From assembly GCA_004020545.1 (NCBI GenBank), contig SAQE01000012.1, positions 1 to 64,000 on the forward strand: DNA of 64,000 bases, given 5' to 3'. Origin of the DNA: Mesorhizobium sp. GTDB taxonomy: Bacteria; Pseudomonadota; Alphaproteobacteria; Rhizobiales; Rhizobiaceae. The position numbers were made by a program, and so were the translations under genes. The number at the start of each line of letters is the position of its first letter. The first letter of the stretch is position 1. Below the pieces are notes generated by a model. That model made no database searches. It had not been told where the DNA came from and saw nothing but the letters and a program-made list of their open reading frames with translations. Of the stretch, positions 34,366 through 44,502 are shown in pieces.

Positions 34366-35478
34366 ATGGGTTCCGAAACCAAGAGCTTTATGATGAACCG
34401 CCGCACGCTTTTGCAGGGCGCGGCAGCCACCGCCGGCGGCCTGTTGCTGGCGAGTGGCGAGCGCGCCGCGGCGCAAGGTGCAGCCTCCAAAATTGTGGCA
34501 TGGGAGACCGGCTATCTCGGGTTCTTCTTCTTCGTCGTGCTGCAGGAGGCGCTGAAGCGCAAGGTCGAAGGCCTCGGCCTGGAGTTCGTCGGCAAGGACG
34601 CCAATGGCGATGCCAACGCGCAGGTGAACGACTGGAACAGCCTTCTCCTGCAGAAGCCGCGCTACCTCATTTCCGACGCGCTGGACTCGGAACTGCTCAT
34701 CCCGCTGAGCAAGAAGGCGAAGTCGCTCGGCGTGCCGCTCGGCATGGTCGACACCGTGCTCACCGGCGGCGAGGTGGCCGCCTCCGTCACCTTCGACAAC
34801 AAGCAGTCGGGCGTCATGGCGGCCGAGAAGACCGCCGAGCTGCTCACCAAGAAGCACGGCTCGCCGAAGGGCAGTGTGCTCAACAACTACGGCTCGCTGA
34901 CGGCGGTCGCACTGCGCGACCGCAAGGATGGTTTCGAGGACACGCTGAAGAGCAAGTACCCCAACATTGAGATCATCTCGCGGCCGCAGAACAACCAGCA
35001 TGAGCAGGCGCTTGCCGTGGTCTCGGCGACGCTGCGCGAACGGCCGGACCTCGACGCCATCCACATGCCCACCGACATCTTCGTCGTTGACGCGCGCAAG
35101 GCGCTCGAAACGCAGCAGCGGCTGTTCCCGGTCGGGCACGAGAAGCACATCATCCTCACCAGCATCGACGCCTCGCCGAACGCGCTGGAATGGGTGAAGG
35201 CCGGCGAGATCGACGCCGATATCGCGCAGGACCCGATCGCCTATGTCGAGATCGCCGTCGATCTGCTGGAAGAATATACGCTGAAGGGCAAGCCGGTTCC
35301 GACCGGACCTTACGAGAACAAGAAGTATTTCTGGGAGAAGGGCACGATCGCCGACAGTCCGTCCGGGCCGCTGCTCACCATCCCGCCCTACTTCCTCACC
35401 AAGGAAAACGCCGACGATCCGCGTCACTGGGCCAATGTCGTGACCCAGGTGTGGAAGATGCAGCAGAACGCCGGCTGA
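34366..35478 (+). CDS. Sugar ABC transporter substrate-binding protein
   Basis: This 370-residue periplasmic binding protein of the ribose type starts with an apparent Tat-like leader (MNRRTLLQGAAATAGG, cleavage near AAAQ). The two-lobed domain follows, with NDWNSLLLQKPRYLISDALDSELLIPL and TPTDIFVV-like sugar-contact regions (here HMPTDIFVVDA). The ligand cannot be named; neighbouring SDR and FGGY kinase genes point to a polyol or pentitol. AGGGAG precedes the ATG. It is the first gene of a transport operon. Confidence 0.88.
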   Translation: MGSETKSFMMNRRTLLQGAAATAGGLLLASGERAAAQGAASKIVAWETGYLGFFFFVVLQEALKRKVEGLGLEFVGKDANGDANAQVNDWNSLLLQKPRYLISDALDSELLIPLSKKAKSLGVPLGMVDTVLTGGEVAASVTFDNKQSGVMAAEKTAELLTKKHGSPKGSVLNNYGSLTAVALRDRKDGFEDTLKSKYPNIEIISRPQNNQHEQALAVVSATLRERPDLDAIHMPTDIFVVDARKALETQQRLFPVGHEKHIILTSIDASPNALEWVKAGEIDADIAQDPIAYVEIAVDLLEEYTLKGKPVPTGPYENKKYFWEKGTIADSPSGPLLTIPPYFLTKENADDPRHWANVVTQVWKMQQNAG

Positions 35479-35498
35479 GATCGCAGCCGACGAGACGG

Positions 35499-35524
35499 GT
35501 GGGAACGCGCCGTCGCGTTCTCAC
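35499..35524 (+). terminator. Hairpin after the binding-protein gene (attenuator candidate)
   Basis: GTGGGAACGCG and CGCGTTCTCAC form an 11-bp stem with one G-T pair and a CCGT loop. It lies between the binding-protein stop and the ATPase start and could protect the 5' message or partly terminate transcription. Confidence 0.5.
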
Positions 35525-35551
35525 TCCATTTCGGAATTACCGGTTATCCAG

Positions 35552-37072
35552 ATGAATGTCGCCGAAGGCACGATCGTGCCCGATAGTCTTGCGCCGGACA
35601 ACGCCGGTGTTGTTCTGACCGTCGACAATGTCTTCAAGCGCTTTGGACCGCTTGCGGTGTTGGACGGCGTCTCGCTGACCGTCTCGAAAGGCGCGATCCA
35701 CGGCCTGCTCGGCAAGAACGGCGCCGGCAAGTCGACGCTGTCCAACATCATCGCCGGCCTCTTGCACCATGACGGCGGTTCGATCCTGTTGGACGGCGAG
35801 GACGTATCGGCCCTGCCGCTGACGGCGCGCAGGAAGCGCGGGCTCCATCTTCTGTCGCAGCATTCGGAGATCTTCGAGGACCTGTCGATCGGCGAGAACC
35901 TTCTTTTGCCTGAATTGCCGAAGCGTTTCGGCCTGACCAACTGGCCTGCGCTCCACCGCCTGGCGACGCGCCAGCTCGAAAGCCACGGCATGCCGGTCGA
36001 TCCAAGGCGACGCGCCGGCGACCTCGGCGCCAGCGACAGGCGTAGGCTCGCCATTATCAAAGCGGTCGCGGCGGACGCCTCGCTGATCATTCTTGACGAG
36101 CCGACGGCGGGCCTTGCCGCCGCGGAACGGCTGCATCTTCTCGAATGGGTCGAAAGCCTCACCGAAAAAGGCACGTCCTTCATCTACATCTCGCACCACA
36201 ATGACGAGGTGCGTCAGCTTTGTTCCGAATACACGGTTTTGCGCGACGGCAAGGTCACCGCCAGTGGCAAGGCGCAGGAGCTGTCGGCCGATGCCATGGC
36301 GCGTGTCATCACCGGCGCCGATGTCGCCGAATTCCACCGCAGCCGCGAGGATCATCCCGCCGCCATCGAGCTCAGCGGACTTGCCTTTCCCGGCGGCGGG
36401 CGGGTCGATCTGACGATCGGACGCGGCGAGATCGTCGGCCTCGTCGGCCTGCTTGGCGAAGGACCGCAGGAACTGATGCGGGCGCTTGGCGGCCTGCTGC
36501 CGATCGAAGCCGGCGTCGTTGTCATCGACGGATACCAGATGCATCTCGGCTCGCCGAGGCAAAGTCTCGACTCGGGCGTCGCCTATCTCACCCATGACCG
36601 CATCGGCGAAGGCCTGGTCGGCTCGATGTCGGTAACCGAGAACCTCAACCTCGGCAATTGGCCGCGGTCGCTCGGCTGGCTGGTCAGCGGCGCCGGCATG
36701 AACCGCCGCATGCACGAGGCGCGCGGCGCCATGGATATCGTCATGGGCAGCGGCGGCCAGGAGATCGGCGAACTGTCCGGCGGCAACCAGCAGAAGGTAC
36801 TGCTCGGCCGGCTGCTGGAACGCAAGCCAAGGCTGCTTCTGCTCGATGAGCCGACCGTCGGTGTCGACGTCGCCGCCAAGGAACAGATCCATCGCCTGAT
36901 CGACGATGCGACGAAGAAGGGCGTCAGCGTGCTGCTGCTCGCCCAGGACCCGGAAGAGATGCAGCGCCTCGTCGACCGCGTGGTGATCTTCTCCAAGGGT
37001 CGTATCGCGCGCACGCTGCAGGGCGCCGAGATAACCATCGACGCGATCGCCGAAGCGAGAACGGCGCGATGA
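35552..37072 (+). CDS. Sugar ABC transporter ATP-binding protein (double NBD)
   Basis: This 506-residue protein is a tandem ATPase of the RbsA/MglA type on the cytoplasmic side. NBD1 has Walker A GKNGAGKST and Walker B LIILDEPTAGL, but its signature is LGASDRRRLAI instead of LSGGQ. NBD2 lacks a true Walker A (VGLLGEGPQ), as is usual for this family, and keeps ELSGGNQQKV and LLLLDEPTVGVD. It pairs with the single permease at 37096. Confidence 0.92.
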   Translation: MNVAEGTIVPDSLAPDNAGVVLTVDNVFKRFGPLAVLDGVSLTVSKGAIHGLLGKNGAGKSTLSNIIAGLLHHDGGSILLDGEDVSALPLTARRKRGLHLLSQHSEIFEDLSIGENLLLPELPKRFGLTNWPALHRLATRQLESHGMPVDPRRRAGDLGASDRRRLAIIKAVAADASLIILDEPTAGLAAAERLHLLEWVESLTEKGTSFIYISHHNDEVRQLCSEYTVLRDGKVTASGKAQELSADAMARVITGADVAEFHRSREDHPAAIELSGLAFPGGGRVDLTIGRGEIVGLVGLLGEGPQELMRALGGLLPIEAGVVVIDGYQMHLGSPRQSLDSGVAYLTHDRIGEGLVGSMSVTENLNLGNWPRSLGWLVSGAGMNRRMHEARGAMDIVMGSGGQEIGELSGGNQQKVLLGRLLERKPRLLLLDEPTVGVDVAAKEQIHRLIDDATKKGVSVLLLAQDPEEMQRLVDRVVIFSKGRIARTLQGAEITIDAIAEARTAR

Positions 37073-37095
37073 AAGTTTTGAGGTAAGGCTCGCAA

Positions 37096-38046
37096 ATGGC
37101 CAGCAAGAAATTCCTTCTCGACAATGTGGTCTGGATCCTGATCGTCGTGTTCAGCATCCTCGCCGGCTTTCTCAATCCGTTCTTCCTCTCGGAAGGCAAT
37201 TTGCAGAACGTGCTGGTGCAGGCGACCACGCTGGGCGTCCTTGTGCTTGCGGTTTCCTTCACGCTTCTGATCGGCGAGATCGATCTGTCGGTGGTCGGCA
37301 ATCTCGTCTTCTCGAGCATGGTCGGCGCCTACGCCATGCAGCAGTTCGGCGTCCACTGGACGCTTGCCGTGCTCATCACCATCGCCGCCGGTGTCCTCGT
37401 CGGCCTGCTCAACGGCTACTTCGTCGCCTATCTGCGCATGAACTCGCTGATCGCGACGCTGGCGATGGGGCTTTTCCTGCAAGGCGCGGTGCTCGGCGCC
37501 ACGCAGGCGCGCACCATGGTGGTCACCGACGAGGGCTACAGCTACATAGGCAGCGCCACCATCGGCAACTGGCCGGTGATGCCGATCGCGCTGTTCGTCG
37601 CCTATCTGCTGGCGCATGTCGTGCTTGCCTATTCGGCCTGGGGCCGGAACCTCTATGCCACCGGCGGCAATCGCCGGGCGGCCAATGCCGCCGGCATCAA
37701 CGTCAAGCGCGCAAGGCTCGGCGCCTTCACTGCCTCGGGCTTCCTCGCGGGACTCGCCGGCTTCCTTTACACCTCCTATCTCGGCGGCGTCAGCGTCACC
37801 GTCGGCAGCACCACGCTGCTCTATGCCGTGGCGGCACCCGTCATCGGCGGCGTCTCGCTGTTCGGCGGCCGCGGCCGCGTCATCGGCATGCTCGGCGGCA
37901 CGCTGCTCATCACCGTCATCCAGACCGGCCTGCAGCTCATCAACGTCTCGGCCTATTACATCCAGATGATCGGCGGGGCGATGATCCTGCTCGCGATCGC
38001 CGTCGACGCCTTCCGCATCAGAAGCGAGGAGCGCGGCGTTGTCTGA
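37096..38046 (+). CDS. Sugar ABC transporter permease
   Basis: This is a 316-residue inner-membrane permease with about nine hydrophobic segments. The family segment GEIDLSVVGNLVFSSM and GGVSLFGGRGRVIGMLGGTLL mark the BPD_transp_2 (RbsC-like) group. It starts 23 bp after the ATPase gene. Only one permease gene is present, so it probably forms a homodimer. Confidence 0.92.
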   Translation: MASKKFLLDNVVWILIVVFSILAGFLNPFFLSEGNLQNVLVQATTLGVLVLAVSFTLLIGEIDLSVVGNLVFSSMVGAYAMQQFGVHWTLAVLITIAAGVLVGLLNGYFVAYLRMNSLIATLAMGLFLQGAVLGATQARTMVVTDEGYSYIGSATIGNWPVMPIALFVAYLLAHVVLAYSAWGRNLYATGGNRRAANAAGINVKRARLGAFTASGFLAGLAGFLYTSYLGGVSVTVGSTTLLYAVAAPVIGGVSLFGGRGRVIGMLGGTLLITVIQTGLQLINVSAYYIQMIGGAMILLAIAVDAFRIRSEERGVV

Positions 38047-38080
38047 ACGCTCGAGTTGGAGTCGTGGAGGCTCAGTATAG

Positions 38081-38096
38081 TCAAAAAAGTACCAAT
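38081..38096. promoter_or_regulatory. TCAAAAAAGTAC motif upstream of the AraC gene
   Basis: This is a near copy of the motif at 34178. It lies about 120 bp upstream of the AraC start. A shared site upstream of regulator and transporter suggests binding by the AraC protein. Confidence 0.5.
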
Positions 38097-38217
38097 GATC
38101 GGATGGGAACATGGTGGCGCCGGTTTTGTCGGCTCAGTAGTTTGGCTGGCATGAGGCCGATGACAAATAACGCATCGATGAGGGCGATGACGTTGAAGGC
38201 TTCGAGGAGGAACAGCG

Positions 38218-39102
38218 ATGAAACCTGATCTCGAAGTTGTGCAGATCAGGCCTGGCGAGTCGTTCACCGCCTGGTCGCACGGCTATCCGTTCCGCACCGT
38301 GCGCTGGCATTTCCATCCGGAATACGAGCTGCATCTCATCGTCGCCACACGCGGCCGCTACTTCGTCGGTGATTTCATCGGCGAGTTCGAGCCGGGCAAT
38401 CTGGTGCTGACCGGCCCCAACCTGCCGCACAACTGGGTGAGCGATGTGCCGAAGGACGCGACGGTGCCGCTGCGCTGCCGCATCATCCAGTTCAACGAGG
38501 GCTTCATCGACAGCGCCATCAACACCTTCCCCGAGCTTGGTGCCCTGACGCCGGTGCTGGAGGCCTCGCGCCGCGGCGTGCTGTTCAGCCGGCAGACCAG
38601 CCGGCAGCTCGCCCCGCTGATGGAAGAGATCATGAATTCGCAAGGCGTGCGCCGCATCGAGCTGTTCATGATGATGATGGGCCTGCTCAGCCGTGCGGAG
38701 GGCGCGCGGATGCTCGCCAGCGCAAGCTACCTGCCCGACCCCTCGGGCTATATGTCGGCCGGCATCAACAAGGCGCTCGCCTATCTGCGCGAGAACCTGA
38801 CCCAGCCCTTCAGCGAGACGGACCTGGCCGCCATCGCCGGCCAGTCGCCCAGCGTCTTTTCACGCTCCTTCCGCCAGCACACCGGCATGACCCTGGTGCA
38901 ATATGTGAAACGGCTGCGCATCAATCTGGCCTGCCAGATGCTGATGAGCGACGAGCAGGCCTCGATCACCAATATCTGCTTCGAGGTCGGCTACAACACC
39001 CTTTCCAACTTCAACCGGCAGTTCCTCGCCGAGAAAGGCATGACGCCTTCGCATTTCCGGCGGCTGACACTGCACAACATCAACCTGGCGAAAGCGGCCT
39101 AG
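38218..39102 (+). CDS. AraC-family transcriptional regulator
   Basis: This 294-residue regulator has an N-terminal cupin sugar-sensing domain ([24 protein letters not shown]) and a C-terminal double helix-turn-helix ([25 protein letters not shown] and [20 protein letters not shown]). It probably activates the transport and catabolic genes around it. GAGGAGG precedes the ATG. Confidence 0.92.
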   Translation: MKPDLEVVQIRPGESFTAWSHGYPFRTVRWHFHPEYELHLIVATRGRYFVGDFIGEFEPGNLVLTGPNLPHNWVSDVPKDATVPLRCRIIQFNEGFIDSAINTFPELGALTPVLEASRRGVLFSRQTSRQLAPLMEEIMNSQGVRRIELFMMMMGLLSRAEGARMLASASYLPDPSGYMSAGINKALAYLRENLTQPFSETDLAAIAGQSPSVFSRSFRQHTGMTLVQYVKRLRINLACQMLMSDEQASITNICFEVGYNTLSNFNRQFLAEKGMTPSHFRRLTLHNINLAKAA

Positions 39103-39214
39103 CCAGCCGGCACGACAGACAGCGGAAGACGGTAGCCGGGAGCAAGCCGACCCCGGCGAGGCAAAGCGTTGCCTGCGTGCGGACTGGAACGGCAAGACGG
39201 AACATGAGGACTCC

Positions 39215-39943
39215 ATGGCTCAGAAACTGATCGACAAGGTCGCCGCGGTCACCGGAGCCGCCTCCGGCATCGGACTCGAATGCGCCCTCATGATGGTCTC
39301 GGAAGGCGCGCGCGTGGTGCTGGTCGACCGCGACGGAGAGGCGCTGCGCGCCGTCTGCGAGGAACTTGGCCCGGCGGCGATCCCGTTGCGGGTCGATCTG
39401 ACGGATACCGCCGATGCAGCCCGCATGATGCCCGGGATCCTCGACCGTGCCGGCCGGCTCGATATCTTCCACGCCAATGCCGGCGCCTATATCGGCGGCG
39501 AGGTGGTGAGTGGCGACCCCGATGCCTGGGACCGCATGCTGAACCTCAACATCAACGCCGCCTTCCGCTCCATACGGGCCGTGCTGCCGCATATGGTCGA
39601 ACGCAAGACGGGCGACATCGTCATGACCAGCTCGATCGCCGGCCTGGTGCCCGTCGTGTGGGAGCCGATCTACACCGCTTCCAAGCACGCCGTGCAGGCC
39701 TTCGTGCACACAGTCCGGCGGCAGGTCGCCAGATACGGCTTGCGCGTCGGCGCCGTCGCGCCCGGTCCGGTGGTCACCGCGCTCATCAAGGACTGGCCGA
39801 AGGACAAGCTCGAGCAGGAGCTCGCCGCCGGCGGGCTGATGCAACCGGTCGAGGTGGCGGAAGCCGTCATGTTCATGCTGACCAGGCCGCGCACCGTCAC
39901 GATTCGCGACCTTGTCATCCTGCCGCAAAGCAATGACCTTTAA
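39215..39943 (+). CDS. Short-chain dehydrogenase/reductase (polyol dehydrogenase-like)
   Basis: This is a 242-residue classical SDR. The cofactor motif [21 protein letters not shown], the catalytic serine in MTSSIAG and YTASKHAVQ (Tyr-x3-Lys) are all intact. An Asp after the second strand (LVDRDGE) suggests NAD over NADP. It probably oxidises a polyol to a ketose that the downstream kinase phosphorylates. Confidence 0.9.
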   Translation: MAQKLIDKVAAVTGAASGIGLECALMMVSEGARVVLVDRDGEALRAVCEELGPAAIPLRVDLTDTADAARMMPGILDRAGRLDIFHANAGAYIGGEVVSGDPDAWDRMLNLNINAAFRSIRAVLPHMVERKTGDIVMTSSIAGLVPVVWEPIYTASKHAVQAFVHTVRRQVARYGLRVGAVAPGPVVTALIKDWPKDKLEQELAAGGLMQPVEVAEAVMFMLTRPRTVTIRDLVILPQSNDL

Positions 39944-39976
39944 GAAAACCGGCGCAAACAGCCGCGGAGTTGAGTC

Positions 39977-41584
39977 ATGAGCAGCCATTTCATCGGCATC
40001 GACATCGGAACGGGAAGCGCGCGCGCTGGCGTCTTCGACGAACAGGGCACGCTGCTTGCATCCGCCAAGGCCGACATCGCCATCTGGCATGCCGAGGGCC
40101 ATATCGTCGAGCAGTCGAGCAACGACATTTGGCGCACCGTCGCGGCCACTGTCCGCGAGGCCGTGTCGCTCGCCGGCATTTCAGCGCAATCGGTGCATGG
40201 CATCGGCTTCGATGCGACCTGCTCGCTTGTCGTCCTGGGGCCGGGCGGCGCGCCGCTGGCGGTCAGCCCGTCGGGCGATCCGGAGCGCAACATAATCGTC
40301 TGGATGGATCACCGCGCCACCGAGCAGGCGCGCCGGATCAACGACACCGGCGAGGATGTGCTGCGCTATGTCGGCGGCGCCATCTCGCCGGAGATGGAAA
40401 CGCCGAAACTCCTGTGGCTCGCCGAGAACATGCCACGGACTTTTGCGGCGGCATGGCAGTTCATGGACCTTGCCGATTTCCTCACCTGGCGGGCCACCGG
40501 CAGCCTGGCGCGCTCGACCTGCACCGTGACCTGCAAATGGACCTATCTCGCGCATGAGGCGCGCTGGGACGACGCCTATTTCCGCAAAGTCGGGCTGGGC
40601 GCGCTTGCGGACGAGAAATTCGCGCGGATCGGCACCGAGATCGTGGCGCCCGGGAGCGCGCTCTCCAACGGCCTGACGGACGAGGCAGCGGCCGAGCTCG
40701 GCCTGCTGCCGGGAACGCCGGTCGCTGCCGGCATGATCGATGCCCATGCCGGCGGCATCGGCTCGGTCGGCGCGCGCGGCGGCGCCGGCGATGTGACGAC
40801 GCGCATGGCCTATGTCTTCGGCACCTCGGCCTGCACCATGACGACGACGGAGCAGGCGGCCTTCGTGCCGGGCGTATGGGGTCCCTATTTCTCCGCCATG
40901 GTGCCAGGCCTGTGGCTGAACGAAGGCGGTCAGTCGGCCGCCGGCGCCGCCATCGATCGCCTGGTCGGCATGCACCCTGCCGCCGTCGAGCTTGCCGGCA
41001 TCGCGGCGCGTAGCGGCCAGAGCCTCAGCCAATGGCTGGCGCAGGAAGCCGAACGGCACGGCGGCGCCACCAGGGCCGATAGACTTATCGACGGCCTGCA
41101 CGTCGTTCCCGAATTTCTCGGCAACCGCGCGCCTTTGGCCAATCCCGAAGCGCGCGGGCTCATTGCCGGGCTGGACATGGCGACCGGCGCCGACAGCCTC
41201 GTCGCGCTCTATCTCGCCGGCCTGTGCGGCCTCGGCTACGGCGCGCGCCAGATCCTCGAAGCCATGCGTGCCTGCGGCATCAGGATCGATACGATCGCCA
41301 TCAGCGGCGGCGCGGGACAAAGCCCGCTCGTGCGGCAGCTCATCGCCGACGCGACCGGCAAGGTGGTCTACGCGCCGACGTCCCCCGAGCCGGTGCTGCT
41401 CGGCTCGGCGATGCTCGGCGCCGTGTCCGCCGGCCGCTACCCCGACCTCCCCGCCGCCATGGCGGCGATGTCGGAGGTGGGCGAGGTCTATTCACCCAAC
41501 CCCTCGCTCGCCGCCTGGCACGACAGGCGCTTTGCCGCGTTCGCACGCCTGCAGGCCGCCGCGCTTTCGGTGCTGGCCGTGTGA
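39977..41584 (+). CDS. FGGY-family carbohydrate kinase (ribulokinase-like)
   Basis: This 535-residue sugar kinase opens with the phosphate-binding GIDIGTGSARAGVFDE. Motifs of the ribulokinase/pentulose kinase branch follow: WMDHRATEQARRIN, ETPKLLWLAENMP, and the C-terminal ISGGAGQSPLVRQLIADATG with GSAMLGAV. It would phosphorylate a ketopentose in the cytoplasm. GGAG lies seven bases upstream of the ATG. The SDR upstream and the transporter fit a pentitol or similar pathway (inference). Confidence 0.9.
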   Translation: MSSHFIGIDIGTGSARAGVFDEQGTLLASAKADIAIWHAEGHIVEQSSNDIWRTVAATVREAVSLAGISAQSVHGIGFDATCSLVVLGPGGAPLAVSPSGDPERNIIVWMDHRATEQARRINDTGEDVLRYVGGAISPEMETPKLLWLAENMPRTFAAAWQFMDLADFLTWRATGSLARSTCTVTCKWTYLAHEARWDDAYFRKVGLGALADEKFARIGTEIVAPGSALSNGLTDEAAAELGLLPGTPVAAGMIDAHAGGIGSVGARGGAGDVTTRMAYVFGTSACTMTTTEQAAFVPGVWGPYFSAMVPGLWLNEGGQSAAGAAIDRLVGMHPAAVELAGIAARSGQSLSQWLAQEAERHGGATRADRLIDGLHVVPEFLGNRAPLANPEARGLIAGLDMATGADSLVALYLAGLCGLGYGARQILEAMRACGIRIDTIAISGGAGQSPLVRQLIADATGKVVYAPTSPEPVLLGSAMLGAVSAGRYPDLPAAMAAMSEVGEVYSPNPSLAAWHDRRFAAFARLQAAALSVLAV

Positions 41585-41693
41585 GATCTCCAGCCGTCTC
41601 CCGCCAACGTTATCGTCACTTGCTCTCTTGGCCGGAACCATCGCCGGGCGGAGGGGTTGTGTCGTCAGACTTCGAGACATGGAAGGAAAGACG

Positions 41694-42089
41694 ATGCGGA
41701 CGTTGACGATGATGCTCGCTCTTTCGACCTTTGCCTTGGCGCAGCCGGTCTCGGCTCAACGCGCCGATCCGCAACCGCCCCAGGCTTTGCCGCCGGCCGA
41801 ACAACCTCTGCCCGACCAGGTGCAACCCGATCCGGGAAATTCCGGCCAGAGCGTCACCAATGTTGTGGTGGTGGCGATGGAGGACCTGCCCGCGGAGATC
41901 AAGACCCAGGCCGAAGCCGTGGTCACCAGGACGACCGCCAAGGACCTAGCCAAGCTGCAGAAATCGATCGATGCCTCGCCCGAGGCGGTATCGGTGCTGC
42001 ATGCAAACGGGCTGAATTCCTCGCAGGTCGTTGCGGCCAACATCGACGGCGACGGCACGCTGACGCTGATCATCCAGACCACGACGTGA
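41694..42089 (+). CDS. Small secreted protein of unknown function
   Basis: This 131-residue protein has a signal peptide ([21 protein letters not shown]), a proline- and glutamine-rich linker, and a folded C-terminal part ([22 protein letters not shown] and [16 protein letters not shown]). It is not recognised. AAGGA precedes the ATG at 41694; an ATG at 41679 is possible but lacks the site. It sits alone between the kinase gene and nuoD. Confidence 0.7.
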   Translation: MRTLTMMLALSTFALAQPVSAQRADPQPPQALPPAEQPLPDQVQPDPGNSGQSVTNVVVVAMEDLPAEIKTQAEAVVTRTTAKDLAKLQKSIDASPEAVSVLHANGLNSSQVVAANIDGDGTLTLIIQTTT

Positions 42090-42159
42090 CCGGCGTCGTC
42101 AGACGCGGCTGACCCGACCGTCACGGCCAAACAAGACCAGATTCCGCGGAGGGGCCGCC

Positions 42160-43350
42160 ATGGCCGAAACCGCCGTCCGCAATTTCACCCTCAACTTCGG
42201 ACCGCAGCATCCGTCGGCGCATGGCGTGCTCAGGCTGGTGCTGGAGCTGGACGGGGAGATCGTCGACCGCGCCGATCCGCATATCGGCCTGCTGCACCGC
42301 GGCACGGAAAAGCTGATCGAATACAAGAACTACCTGCAGGCCCTGCCGTACTTCGACCGGCTCGACTATGTGGCGCCGATGAACCAGGAGCATGCCTTCT
42401 GCCTCGCCGCCGAGAAGCTGCTCGAAATATCGGTTCCCCGGCGCGGGCAGCTCATCCGCGTCCTGTTTTGCGAGATCGGCCGGCTCTTGTCGCATCTGCT
42501 CAACGTCACCACGCAGGCCATGGATATCGGCGCCCTGACGCCGCCGCTCTGGGGCTTCGCCGAGCGCGAGAAGCTGATGGTGTTCTATGAGCGTGCGTCC
42601 GGCGCTCGCATGCATGCCAATTACTTTCGGGTCGGCGGCGTGCACCAGGACCTGCCGGGGCAATTGCTCGACGACATCTGGGATTTCTGCGATCCGTTCC
42701 TGAAGGTCTGCGACAATCTCGAGGAACTCCTCACCGACAATCGCATCTTCAAGCAGCGCAACGTCGACATCGGCGCGATCTCTCTCGACGACGCCTGGGC
42801 CTGGGGTTTCTCCGGCCCGATGGTGCGCGGCTCGGGCGCTGCCTGGGATCTGCGCAAGGCGCAGCCCTACGAGTGCTACCCCGAGATGGAATTCGACATT
42901 CCGGTCGGCAAGCACGGCGACTGCTACGACCGCTATCTCGTGCGCATGGAGGAGATGCGGCAGTCGGTGCGGATCATGAGGCAGTGCCTGGAAAAACTGC
43001 GCTCGACCGATGGGCAGGGGCCGGTCGCGGTGCCCAACCAGAAGATCACCCCGCCGCCGCGCGCCACGATGAAGCGCTCGATGGAGGCGACGATCCACCA
43101 TTTCAAGCTCTATACCGAGGGGCATCGCGTGCCGCCCGGCGAGGTCTATGCCGCGGTGGAAGCGCCGAAAGGGGAATTCGGCGTCTATCTGGTCTCGGAC
43201 GGCAGCAATGTCCCGTATCGCTGCAAGATACGCGCGCCGTCTTTCGCCCACCTCCAGGCGATGGACTATCTGTCGCGTGGGCACATGATCGCCGATGTCG
43301 CGGCCATCATCGGCTCGCTGGACATCGTGTTCGGCGAGATCGATCGCTGA
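42160..43350 (+). CDS. nuoD: NADH-quinone oxidoreductase subunit D, isolated copy
   Basis: This 396-residue 49-kDa-type subunit is intact, with [38 protein letters not shown] and the C-terminal [22 protein letters not shown]. It lines the quinone site of complex I in the peripheral arm. No other nuo gene lies in the window, so it is an orphan paralogue, probably additional to the main nuo operon. GCGGAGGGG precedes the ATG. Confidence 0.93.
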   Translation: MAETAVRNFTLNFGPQHPSAHGVLRLVLELDGEIVDRADPHIGLLHRGTEKLIEYKNYLQALPYFDRLDYVAPMNQEHAFCLAAEKLLEISVPRRGQLIRVLFCEIGRLLSHLLNVTTQAMDIGALTPPLWGFAEREKLMVFYERASGARMHANYFRVGGVHQDLPGQLLDDIWDFCDPFLKVCDNLEELLTDNRIFKQRNVDIGAISLDDAWAWGFSGPMVRGSGAAWDLRKAQPYECYPEMEFDIPVGKHGDCYDRYLVRMEEMRQSVRIMRQCLEKLRSTDGQGPVAVPNQKITPPPRATMKRSMEATIHHFKLYTEGHRVPPGEVYAAVEAPKGEFGVYLVSDGSNVPYRCKIRAPSFAHLQAMDYLSRGHMIADVAAIIGSLDIVFGEIDR

Positions 43351-43367
43351 CTGATGGTGTAAAGTGG

Positions 43368-43402
43368 AAGCGGCGGGAGAGCATGCAACTCCCCCGCCGC
43401 TT
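43368..43402. terminator. Hairpin between convergent nuoD and the 43453 gene
   Basis: AAGCGGCGGG and CCCGCCGCTT pair perfectly across a 15-base loop. It lies 17 bp after the nuoD stop. It has no T-run but its position fits a bidirectional terminator. Confidence 0.5.
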
Positions 43403-43452
43403 CGGGTCCGGTATTGAGCCTTCCGCGCGGTTCCGCGAACCGCGGCCATTGC

Positions 43453-43887
43453 TCAGTACGTGAACAGGCCTCTCAGCCAGGCAAGAATGCCTGAGCCCGG
43501 CGAGATGGCCGCACGGACACGGGACGCCGCCCAGCGTGCCGGCAGGTTGGCGCCGACATGGCAATGGCAGACGACCTCGTGCAGTTGCCAGTCGCTGAGC
43601 TCGAAGAAGCGCTTCGCTTCGCCGTAACTGTCGTCCTGCAAACCTTGAGCACGAAAGATCGGGTCTTCGAAAGCGACAGTGATCGGCGATCCGGCCGCAC
43701 GCATTCTTTCGCGCACTTCTGGAGTGGCGTATTCGGTACCCGCAAGCGCCATGAGACGCCGGCCGGGGTCTTGCTCTAGAAGTTGCGCCCAGCGTTCGAG
43801 GCGCTGGCCTCGACTGGCGATGAGAACCGCTGCTTCAGCATGAACGTCGGCAACGGCATTGAGTTGGTCTACGGTTTGGTGCTTCAA
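43453..43887 (-). CDS. Hypothetical protein with TTG start
   Basis: This 144-residue soluble protein includes LERWAQLLEQDPGRRLMALAGTEY, ITVAFEDPIFRAQGLQDDSYGEAKRFFELS and a CHCHVGANLPA cluster near residue 115. The start is a TTG at 43887, chosen because AGGAGG lies five bases upstream and no ATG fits. Function is unknown. It resembles short rhizobial hypothetical proteins. Confidence 0.7.
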   Translation of the reverse strand: MKHQTVDQLNAVADVHAEAAVLIASRGQRLERWAQLLEQDPGRRLMALAGTEYATPEVRERMRAAGSPITVAFEDPIFRAQGLQDDSYGEAKRFFELSDWQLHEVVCHCHVGANLPARWAASRVRAAISPGSGILAWLRGLFTY

Positions 43888-44200
43888 GGCCGCCTCCTAT
43901 GTCGGCAGATGATCACCCGCCCTACTACGGAACTAAGGCGCTGCATGGCGCCGGCAAGAGCCGAAACGGGTTACGGGAATCATTTGATCGGCATTCGCGT
44001 CCCGCACCACCGGAATGCGACGGATTCGCATTGGAACCATTCGCGGGCGTGACCGTTCTGCCAGCGTCAGCCGTCCCTCGGACGCTCGATGAGCGCCAGG
44101 GAAGGCGGCGATCAATCCATCATGTTCTGGTCGAGCGGATATCCGGTTGCCGGAAACCCCATCACGCCGACGGCCGCCAGCGCAACGCGGGAACCACTTT
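43888..44200. other. 313-bp gap without a clear gene
   Basis: No supported gene was found. A degenerate half FNR-like site, TTGATCGGCATTCG, starts near 43987. It matches the left half of the perfect box at 11743 but has lost the right half. Confidence 0.4.
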
Positions 44201-44428
44201 ATGGCCATTCTCCCCAACCCCGACCCGACGCCTGCACCGATGCCCACGCCGCCGCCGTTCCCCGACCCGAAGCCGATGCGCGAGCCGGATCCGGAGCGAC
44301 TGCCGGACGAGGCCCCTGTCCCCAATCCGGATGAAAACGACGTGCCACCCAAGCACTCGGCGAAGCTCGGCGGCGCCGATCGGCGCGAGCAGTCTTCCCC
44401 CAGCGCTCCTTCGTCGACTCGATCGTAG
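44201..44428 (+). CDS. Small proline-rich protein
   Basis: This 75-residue frame is very rich in Pro, Asp and Glu (PDPTPAPMPTPPPFPDP, ERLPDEAPVPNPDENDVPPKHS). It looks unstructured. Similar short proteins are recalled from rhizobia. No good ribosome site precedes the ATG and an upstream ATG at 44147 is possible. The function is not known. Confidence 0.5.
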   Translation: MAILPNPDPTPAPMPTPPPFPDPKPMREPDPERLPDEAPVPNPDENDVPPKHSAKLGGADRREQSSPSAPSSTRS

Positions 44429-44502
44429 GTTCCGCAATCACAGAAACCGCTTACTGTGCCGCCTTTGGGCACTCACGCCCGCCATCGGCCCGGCCGCAAT
44501 CT

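Noticed and set aside
36583-38112. Long minus-strand frame across the ABC ATPase and permease genes
   Set aside because: Its composition (Asp, His, Glu, Arg, Gln) is typical of an antisense shadow; both plus-strand genes are complete.
43987-44000. TTGATCGGCATTCG as an FNR box
   Set aside because: Only the left half matches TTGA-N6-TCAA; it is kept as a note in the gap entry, not as a site.
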